Of a DNA stretch of 64,000 nt, positions 58,685 through 64,000 are shown piece after piece; position 1 is the first letter of the stretch, and the number at the start of each line of letters is the position of its first letter. This stretch comes from JAQTNA01 sp043743785 (GTDB lineage Bacteria > Pseudomonadota > Gammaproteobacteria > Burkholderiales > Rhodocyclaceae): contig JAYTVW010000060.1 in NCBI GenBank assembly GCA_043743785.1, positions 31,523 through 95,522 on the forward strand, read 5' to 3'. The notes under the pieces are model-generated. The model had not been told where the DNA came from. It saw only the letters and a program-made list of their open reading frames with translations, and ran no database searches. Both the position numbers and the translations under genes were made by a program.

Positions 58685-59593
58685 CTAGCGGCGCGGCCGC
58701 TTGCCCTTGGCAGGTTTTTCGCCGGCCTCGGCTTCGACCGGCGGGGGGGGCGGTTGCTCGCGCTTGCCGAGCACCAGCACCAGGCCGTTCTTTTCCACCC
58801 CGGCCTGGGGCACGCAGACGATGCGGGCAAAGGAGTAGCCCACGTCGCGGCGGATACTCAGCACCCTGGCCACCGGCAGGCCCGGCACGTAAACCCCATC
58901 CAGCCCCGAAGTTTCCAGCAAGTCGCCTTCCTTGACGTCCGCATTGGTGGCCATGAAACGCAGTTCCAGCAGACCGTCGCCACTGCCGAAGACCACCGAA
59001 CGCAGACCGTTCCGGACGATCTGCACCGGCACGCCCTGGTCCTTGCTGCTGATGAGCGTAAGTTCCGACTGCAGCGGGTAGGCCCGGGTGATCTGGCCGA
59101 TGACCCCCAGGTCATCCACCACCGCCAGGCCCGCACTGATGCCCTGCTGCGCGCCCTTGTCGATGATGACCTTGCGACCAAAGGGATCCCGGGCACTGTA
59201 GAGGATTTCCGCCACGGTGCCATTCACCGGCTGGCGCTGCTTCATATCCAGCAGGGCGCGCAATTGCTGATTTTCCCGATCCAGATGGTCCTGGCGCAAA
59301 TCCTGGGAAGACTCTTCCAGGGCATGGCGGCGCAGTCGCAGGTTCTCGGCCTTCAGGCTGTCGGCGCTGGAAAAATAGCCGCCGATGCCCCGCGCCAGGG
59401 ACACCGGACCATAGGCCACCTTCTGCAGGGGATAGGCCGCCACCGCCAATACCTGGCGCAACACTTCCAGATAGCGGAAACGCAGGTCTACGAACAGCAG
59501 GGCCAGGGACAGGGCGACAAAAAACACCAGCCGCACCAGGGGCGCCGGTCCGCGCTTGAAGAAATCTGGCGGCTGATGACCGGAGACGGACAT
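58685..59593 (-). CDS. mreC: Rod shape-determining protein MreC
   Basis: A 302-residue bitopic protein: one N-terminal membrane helix (residues about 17-37), a coiled coil ('SADSLKAENLRLRRHALEES'), and two beta-barrel domains ('GSGDGLLELRFMATNADVKEGD' region). It activates PBP2-RodA in elongation. The end is Pro/Glu/Lys-rich. Preceded by a very long heptamer array that separates it from mreB. Confidence 0.95.
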   Translation of the reverse strand: MSVSGHQPPDFFKRGPAPLVRLVFFVALSLALLFVDLRFRYLEVLRQVLAVAAYPLQKVAYGPVSLARGIGGYFSSADSLKAENLRLRRHALEESSQDLRQDHLDRENQQLRALLDMKQRQPVNGTVAEILYSARDPFGRKVIIDKGAQQGISAGLAVVDDLGVIGQITRAYPLQSELTLISSKDQGVPVQIVRNGLRSVVFGSGDGLLELRFMATNADVKEGDLLETSGLDGVYVPGLPVARVLSIRRDVGYSFARIVCVPQAGVEKNGLVLVLGKREQPPPPPVEAEAGEKPAKGKRPRR

Positions 59594-59603
59594 TTCTGGA
59601 GGG

Positions 59604-59741
59604 GCGTGAGGGGTGAGGGGTGAGGGGTGAGGGGTGAGGAGTGAGGAGTGAGGGGTAAAACCGGGGAAGGGGTGTCAATTGTTCCCGCGCCGCAGGCGCG
59701 CAAACTTCAACTCCTCACCCCTTACTCCTCACCCCTCACGC
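59604..59741. repeat. Inverted heptamer-repeat array between mreB and mreC
   Basis: The longest array in the window: seven tandem gtgaggg/gtgagga units at about 59605-59655 face ctcctca, cccctta, ctcctca, cccctca at about 59711-59738, with a small palindrome between. It would be transcribed between mreB and mreC. Confidence 0.85.
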
Positions 59742-59749
59742 AGTGCAAT

Positions 59750-60793
59750 CTACTCGCTGGCGAAGATGCTGCCGAGCTTGTCCATCTTTTCCAGGGCCAT
59801 GCCGGAGCCGCGCACGACGCAGGTGAGGGGATCATCGGCCACCACCACGGGCAGGCCGGTTTCTTCCATGAGCAGCCGGTCCAGGTCTCGCAGCAGCGCG
59901 CCGCCGCCGGTCAGCACCATGCCGCGCTCGGCGATGTCGGCGCCCAGTTCCGGCGGGGTCTGTTCCAGGGCGATCTTCACGGCGGAAACGATCTGGTTCA
60001 GCGGGTCCGTCAGGGCTTCGAGGATTTCATTGGAGGAAATCGTGAAGCTGCGCGGGATGCCCTCGGCCAGGTTGCGGCCCTTGACTTCCATTTCCTTCAC
60101 TTCGGAACCCGGGAAGGCGGAGCCAATGGACTTCTTGATGGACTCGGCAGTGGTTTCACCAATGAGCATGCCGTAGTTGCGGCGGATGTAGTTGATGATG
60201 GCTTCATCGAACTTGTCGCCGCCGACGCGCACGGAGCCGGCATACACCATGCCGCCCAGGGAGATGACACCCACTTCCGTGGTGCCGCCGCCGATGTCCA
60301 CCACCATGGAACCGGTGGCATCCGACACCGGCATGCCGGCGCCGATGGCCGCCGCCATGGGTTCTTCAATCAAGTACACCTGGCTGGCGCCGGCGCCCAG
60401 AGCGGATTCGCGGATGGCGCGGCGTTCCACCTGGGTGGAGCCGCAGGGTACGCAAATGATGATGCGCGGGCTGGGGGAAAACAGCCGGGAATCATGCACT
60501 TTCTTGATGAACTGCTTGAGCATTTGTTCCGTGACCGTGAAGTCGGCGATCACGCCGTCCTTCATGGGGCGGATGGCAACGATGTTGCCCGGGGTCTTGC
60601 CCAGCATCTGCTTGGCGGCCATGCCGACCGCCTGGATGGTCTTCTTGGAGTTGGGACCGCCTTCGGTGCGGATGGCCACCACGGACGGTTCGTCCAGAAC
60701 GATGCCCTTGCCGCGCACGTAAATCAGCGTGTTGGCGGTGCCAAGGTCGATCGCCAGATCGTTGGAGAAATAGGAACGGAAAAGTCCAAGCAT
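59750..60793 (-). CDS. mreB: Rod shape-determining actin MreB
   Basis: A 347-residue bacterial actin, standard length. Phosphate-1 'DLGTANTLIYVRGKGIVLDEPSV' (starts near residue 15), 'VCVPCGSTQVERRAI'-type connect-1, 'DIGGGTTEVGVISLGG' phosphate-2 and 'GGGALLRDLDRLL' adenosine motif are all present, and the N-terminal 'MLGLFRSYFSND' amphipathic helix binds membrane. ATG 60793 is used; the frame continues upstream but is not conserved. First gene of the elongasome operon, divergent from gatC. Confidence 0.97.
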   Translation of the reverse strand: MLGLFRSYFSNDLAIDLGTANTLIYVRGKGIVLDEPSVVAIRTEGGPNSKKTIQAVGMAAKQMLGKTPGNIVAIRPMKDGVIADFTVTEQMLKQFIKKVHDSRLFSPSPRIIICVPCGSTQVERRAIRESALGAGASQVYLIEEPMAAAIGAGMPVSDATGSMVVDIGGGTTEVGVISLGGMVYAGSVRVGGDKFDEAIINYIRRNYGMLIGETTAESIKKSIGSAFPGSEVKEMEVKGRNLAEGIPRSFTISSNEILEALTDPLNQIVSAVKIALEQTPPELGADIAERGMVLTGGGALLRDLDRLLMEETGLPVVVADDPLTCVVRGSGMALEKMDKLGSIFASE

Positions 60794-61045
60794 CGCGGAA
60801 AAGCCTTCAGTGAGGCGCGGCAAACAGAGGTGCCACGCATTCGGAAATTTGGGGCGGTATGATACCCTATAACGCTTTGGAAACGCGGCACAATTATAGC
60901 GGAGAAACGGCTTTTTGTTGCACTGCACAAACACTTGCAGACAGCAAAGTAAGGCAATATCCGCAGCACCAGGCAACACAAGCCGACAGTCTAGCCCATA
61001 ATTGCCGATTTCCCCGGCCATCACTCTTAGTTACGGAAGCCCTTC

Positions 61046-61333
61046 ATGTCCCTTACCCTGGAGCAGGTGCAGCGCATCGCCACCCTGGCGCGCATCGAAA
61101 TTTCCGCCGCCGAGGCTGAAACGACCCAAACCCAACTCAACCACATCTTCGAACTCATTGAGGATATGCAGGCGGTAGACACCAAGGGCGTGGAACCCAT
61201 GGCCCACGCCCAGGATCTGGCCCTGCGCCTCAGGGAGGATCGGGTCTCCGAATCCAACCGCCGCGCCGCCTTCCAGGCCGTCGCCCCCGAAACCGAAGCC
61301 GGCCTGTATCTGGTGCCCAAGGTTATTGAATGA
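61046..61333 (+). CDS. gatC: Aspartyl/glutamyl-tRNA amidotransferase subunit C
   Basis: A 95-residue GatC of the tRNA-dependent amidotransferase that converts Asp-tRNAAsn and Glu-tRNAGln to the amide forms. 'VQRIATLARIEIS', 'IFELIEDMQAVDTKGVEPM' and 'LREDRVSESNRRAAFQAVAPE' are the family regions. ATG 61046. Followed by gatA after a heptamer array. Confidence 0.96.
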   Translation: MSLTLEQVQRIATLARIEISAAEAETTQTQLNHIFELIEDMQAVDTKGVEPMAHAQDLALRLREDRVSESNRRAAFQAVAPETEAGLYLVPKVIE

Positions 61334-61336
61334 CCC

Positions 61337-61420
61337 CGTGAGCGGTAAGCAGTAAGCGGTGAGCGTGCCTCGCGCCGGCCACCGCACCCGCTGACCGCTC
61401 ACCCCTAACCGCTTACCAAT
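61337..61420. repeat. Inverted heptamer-repeat array between gatC and gatA
   Basis: gtgagcg, gtaagca, gtaagcg, gtgagcg face ctgaccg, ctcaccc, ctaaccg, cttacc; GC-rich spacer between. Ends at the gatA start codon. Confidence 0.8.
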
Positions 61421-62872
61421 ATGCTCAATTCCTCTCTCAAGCAACTCGCCGCCGCCCTCTCGGCCCGGCAGATTTCCAGCGTCGAACTGACCGGCCTGTT
61501 CCTCGAGCGCATCGAGGCCCTGAACCCGGCCATCAACGCCTTCATCACCGTGGATCGGGAAAAGTCCCTGGCCGAGGCGGCATTGGCCGACCTCCGCCTG
61601 GCAGCCGGCGGCGCCGGGCCGCTGACGGGCATCCCGGTGGCCCACAAGGATATTTTCTGCGCCGAAGGCTGGCGCACCACCTGCGGCTCGAAGATGTTGT
61701 CGAATTTCGTCAGCCCCTACGACGCCACGGTGATCCAGCGCTTCAAGGCAGCCGGTACCGTGAGCCTGGGCAAGACCAACATGGACGAATTCGCCATGGG
61801 GTCTTCCAACGAAACCTCCTGGTTCGGCCCAGTGAAAAACCCCTGGGACCAGGGCCGGGTGCCCGGCGGCTCCAGCGGCGGCGCCGCCGCCTGTATCGCC
61901 GCCCGCATGGCCCCCGCCGCCACCGGCACGGACACGGGCGGCTCCATCCGCCAGCCTGCGGCCCTGTGTGGCCTGACGGGCCTCAAGCCCACCTATGGCG
62001 TGGTCTCCCGCTACGGCATGATCGCCTTCGCCTCCAGCCTGGACCAGGCCGGCCCCATGGCCAAGTCGGCGGAAGACTGTGCCCTCATGCTCAACGCCAT
62101 GGCCGGCTTCGATGAGCGGGACTCCACCAGCCTGGAACGGCCGGCGGAAGACTACGCCCGTGACCTGGACAAACCGCTCACGGGCCTGAAAATCGGCCTG
62201 CCGAAGGAATTCTTCGGCGAAGGCATGGATGCCGACGTGCGCGCCACGGTCGAGGTGGCCCTGGATGAGTACCGCAAGCTCGGTGCCGTCACCGTGGAAA
62301 TCACCCTGCCCAACTCCGGCCTCTCCGTGCCGGCCTACTACGTGCTGGCCCCGGCGGAAGCCTCCAGCAACCTGTCCCGCTTCGACGGCGTGCGCTACGG
62401 CTACCGGGCGCCGGAATACACGGATCTCAAGGACATGTACGAGAAGAGCCGCGCCCAGGGCTTCGGCGCCGAGGTGAAGCGGCGCATTCTGATTGGCGCC
62501 TACGTGCTCTCCCACGGCTACTACGACGCCTACTACCTGCAGGCTCAGCGCCTGCGCCGGCTCATCGCCGAGGATTTTGCGAAGGCCTTCGAGACTTGCG
62601 ACGTCATCATGGGACCGACTTCGCCGTCCGTGGCCTTCGCCTTCGGTGCCAAGAGCGCCAACCCGGTGCAAATGTATCTGTCGGACATTTACACCATCTC
62701 CACCAACCTGGCGGGCCTGCCCGGCATGTCCATCCCGGCCGGTACCGGCGCGGGCGGCCTGCCGGTGGGCCTGCAGATCATCGGCAACTATTTCGACGAA
62801 GCGAAGATGCTCAACGTGGCCCACCAGTACCAGCTGGCCACGGACTGGCATAGCCGGGCTCCGGCGCTGTAA
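61421..62872 (+). CDS. gatA: Aspartyl/glutamyl-tRNA amidotransferase subunit A
   Basis: A 483-residue amidase-signature enzyme, the glutaminase subunit of GatCAB. The Ser-cisSer-Lys site is in 'PVAHKDIF' (lysine), 'TDTGGSIRQPAALCG' (cis-serine) and 'PGGSSGGAAA' (serine). Full length and ordinary. gatB, which normally follows as the next gene, is not next; several small genes lie there instead. No Shine-Dalgarno of note, since the repeat runs up to the start. Confidence 0.97.
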   Translation: MLNSSLKQLAAALSARQISSVELTGLFLERIEALNPAINAFITVDREKSLAEAALADLRLAAGGAGPLTGIPVAHKDIFCAEGWRTTCGSKMLSNFVSPYDATVIQRFKAAGTVSLGKTNMDEFAMGSSNETSWFGPVKNPWDQGRVPGGSSGGAAACIAARMAPAATGTDTGGSIRQPAALCGLTGLKPTYGVVSRYGMIAFASSLDQAGPMAKSAEDCALMLNAMAGFDERDSTSLERPAEDYARDLDKPLTGLKIGLPKEFFGEGMDADVRATVEVALDEYRKLGAVTVEITLPNSGLSVPAYYVLAPAEASSNLSRFDGVRYGYRAPEYTDLKDMYEKSRAQGFGAEVKRRILIGAYVLSHGYYDAYYLQAQRLRRLIAEDFAKAFETCDVIMGPTSPSVAFAFGAKSANPVQMYLSDIYTISTNLAGLPGMSIPAGTGAGGLPVGLQIIGNYFDEAKMLNVAHQYQLATDWHSRAPAL

Positions 62873-62887
62873 TACAATCTTTGCCCC

Positions 62888-63115
62888 ATGCATCCGCTGG
62901 ATTCAAATTTACCTTTGATCTCGCCCGCCTCCGGTTGGCTTGCCAGCGATTTGAGGAAGGAAGATGGAGGGACAAGCTTGGCGCCGGCTAGCCCTCAACT
63001 GCAAGCAGAAGGGCCGTCGCAGGGGCAGGCATTACTGATGCACCTTCAGAACGGGTTTAGCAAAGCCGGTCTTTCGACAGACGAAATCATGATGGAAACG
63101 CGAGGGGAAAATTGA
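62888..63115 (+). CDS. Uncertain ORF with an antitoxin-like C-terminal tail
   Basis: A 75-codon frame with no Shine-Dalgarno before its ATG and a low-complexity N-terminal half. The end, GLSTDEIMMETRGEN, resembles the C-terminal tail of AbrB/VapB-type antitoxins (consensus near TDEIMALTRG). No complete DNA-binding domain precedes it and no toxin gene follows. Either a remnant of an antitoxin gene or chance. The gap 63116-63189 shows nothing else. Confidence 0.3.
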   Translation: MHPLDSNLPLISPASGWLASDLRKEDGGTSLAPASPQLQAEGPSQGQALLMHLQNGFSKAGLSTDEIMMETRGEN

Positions 63116-63189
63116 AGTCCTGGCCTATTGATTTCATAGAATATCGGGCACCCGGCACCGCCCGGCAAATCGGATAGAAAAGGAATCCC

Positions 63190-63522
63190 ATGACCCACCA
63201 CTCCCTCGCCCACCACTTTGAAAGCCGGCAGGTCCAGGCTGTCATCGAAGAGGCCATGCTGTACACCTGTGCCTGTCCGGCCCAGCTGGGGGTGGAGATT
63301 CTGCGGCTGCGGGAACTCTATACCTACCAGCAGGCCTGCATCACCAAGGGGGAAACCATGCTGGAAGTACATCAGCGCATCGCCGAGGCGGCGCGGGAGG
63401 CCCACGACATCCTGGAGGCCTGCCTGTCCGAAACCCTGAAGCTCGAGGGCTGGGATCTGATCACCCTGAAAATGCCGGCCGGCCTGCGGGAAATCCAGCA
63501 GCGGGTACTGGACCAGGATTGA
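63190..63522 (+). CDS. Hypothetical helical protein
   Basis: A 110-residue soluble protein, mainly helix-forming ('ESRQVQAVIEEAMLYTCACPAQ', cysteines C28 and C30 or nearby, then 'LRLRELYTYQQACITKGETM'). Not recognised. AGGAA lies eight bases before the ATG at 63190. It precedes the retropepsin-like gene by 31 bp, so the two are likely in one operon. Confidence 0.7.
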   Translation: MTHHSLAHHFESRQVQAVIEEAMLYTCACPAQLGVEILRLRELYTYQQACITKGETMLEVHQRIAEAAREAHDILEACLSETLKLEGWDLITLKMPAGLREIQQRVLDQD

Positions 63523-63553
63523 CCGGAAAAACAAGTGCGAAGGAGAAGAGGCC

Positions 63554-63946
63554 ATGGGCATTATTAGAACGCATTTGACGCTGCGTAATCCCTCCCGGGG
63601 GCTGGCACTGGCCGCGATTGAAATTGACGCTCTGGTGGATACGGGCGCAGTGCACCTGTGCATCCCCGAACACATGGCAATTCAACTCGAATTGGTAGAA
63701 CTGGAACGCCGGGAAGTCACGCTGGCGAACGGTCAGCGGACCACCGTGCCTTACATGGGGCCGGTGGAGGCACGTTTCGGTAATCGACGCTGTTTTACCG
63801 GGGCCATGGTACTGGGCGACGAAGCTTTGCTGGGCGCGATCCCCATGGAGGATATGGACCTGGTCATCGTCCCGAGTCGCCAAACGGTGGCCGTGAATCC
63901 CATAAGCCCGAACATCCCCATGTCCATGGCGAAGCGGGCGGCCTGA
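63554..63946 (+). CDS. Retropepsin-like clan AA aspartic protease
   Basis: A 130-residue single-domain aspartic protease-like protein. 'ALVDTGAVHLCIPEHMA' has the D-T-G catalytic triad at residues 29-31 and the following hydrophobic flap; 'EARFGNRRCFTGAMVLGDEALLGAIPMEDMDLVI' is the second half. It fits the small bacterial clan AA proteins (TIGR03698-type), which would act as homodimers. GGAGAAGAGG precedes the ATG. Partner gene probably at 63190. Confidence 0.85.
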   Translation: MGIIRTHLTLRNPSRGLALAAIEIDALVDTGAVHLCIPEHMAIQLELVELERREVTLANGQRTTVPYMGPVEARFGNRRCFTGAMVLGDEALLGAIPMEDMDLVIVPSRQTVAVNPISPNIPMSMAKRAA

Positions 63947-63964
63947 ACACAAAGACTAACGGAC

Positions 63965-64000
63965 ATGGCGAAGGCCACTCCAATTAATGAAAGTCAGGGC
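63965..64000 (+). CDS. Possible gene start truncated by the window end
   Basis: ATG GCG AAG GCC ... stays open for 12 codons to the end (MAKATPINESQG). Too short to name; it does not look like the start of GatB. Confidence 0.25.
   Translation, partial: MAKATPINESQG

Noticed and set aside
1..64000. Prophage, insertion sequence, tRNA or rRNA
   Set aside because: No transposase, integrase, phage structural gene, tRNA cloverleaf or rRNA segment could be recognised by reading; an automated scan was not possible.

Overview
This GC-rich window (about 65% G+C by eye) looks like chromosomal DNA of a betaproteobacterium. It is most likely a member of the Rhodocyclales or a close relative. The grounds are the glnA-ntrB-ntrC block, metX-metW beside an ampG-like permease, the nadD-rsfS-rlmH-maf-rng and mreBCD-mrdA-rodA clusters, DUF2782 and BPSS1780-type proteins, and a PEP-CTERM protein. 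The genus cannot be fixed without a database search. I saw no rRNA, tRNA, insertion sequence, prophage or CRISPR array.

Layout. 1-6.1 kb: a branched-chain-type ABC importer (LivG end, LivH, LivM, binding protein, LivF) followed by a PaaK-like acyl-CoA ligase; probably uptake and activation of a carboxylic or aromatic acid. 6.2-7.5 kb: a possible two-gene glycosylation operon, with an exported Thr/Pro-rich mucin-like peptide and a glycosyltransferase resembling polypeptide GalNAc-transferases. 7.8-10.7 kb: an orphan lipoyl-like protein, then TolC, rhodanese and Pcm. 10.9-22.2 kb: two RND efflux systems around a TetR regulator. 22.2-30.6 kb: coaX, birA, ntrC, ntrB, a DUF4124 protein, glnA with a sigma-54 promoter and NtrC site, a CDF transporter and a rhodanese. 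30.7-35.3 kb: a ThiF-like protein, a PEP-CTERM protein with its own sigma-54 promoter, a methyltransferase, a FeeM-like N-acyltransferase and a tiny coiled-coil ORF. 35.3-41.7 kb: ampG, metW, metX behind a SAM-II riboswitch and terminator, then a secreted zinc metallopeptidase behind a probable c-di-GMP-I (GEMM) riboswitch, and a prepilin gene with an amber codon in its leader. 41.7-49.9 kb: housekeeping genes (flavin reductase, rng, maf, rlmH, rsfS, nadD, two membrane paralogues, DUF2782, LOG). 49.9-54.2 kb: polA, uppP, a YqiA-like esterase. 54.4-61 kb: a 2OG-Fe oxygenase, then rodA, mrdA, mreD, mreC, mreB. 61-64 kb: gatC and gatA without gatB following, then small genes including a retropepsin-like protease.

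The gaps between genes are full of short repeats. Several families share one plan: a tandem 7- or 8-mer array facing its own inverted copy about 30-80 bp away. They often sit inside operons and several supply start codons, stop codons, Shine-Dalgarno sequences or N-terminal residues. One heptamer-like array lies in frame inside polA.

The least ordinary items are the mucin-like peptide with its GalNAc-transferase-like enzyme, the sigma-54 PEP-CTERM promoter with a repeated upstream motif, the two riboswitches, and the interrupted prepilin.
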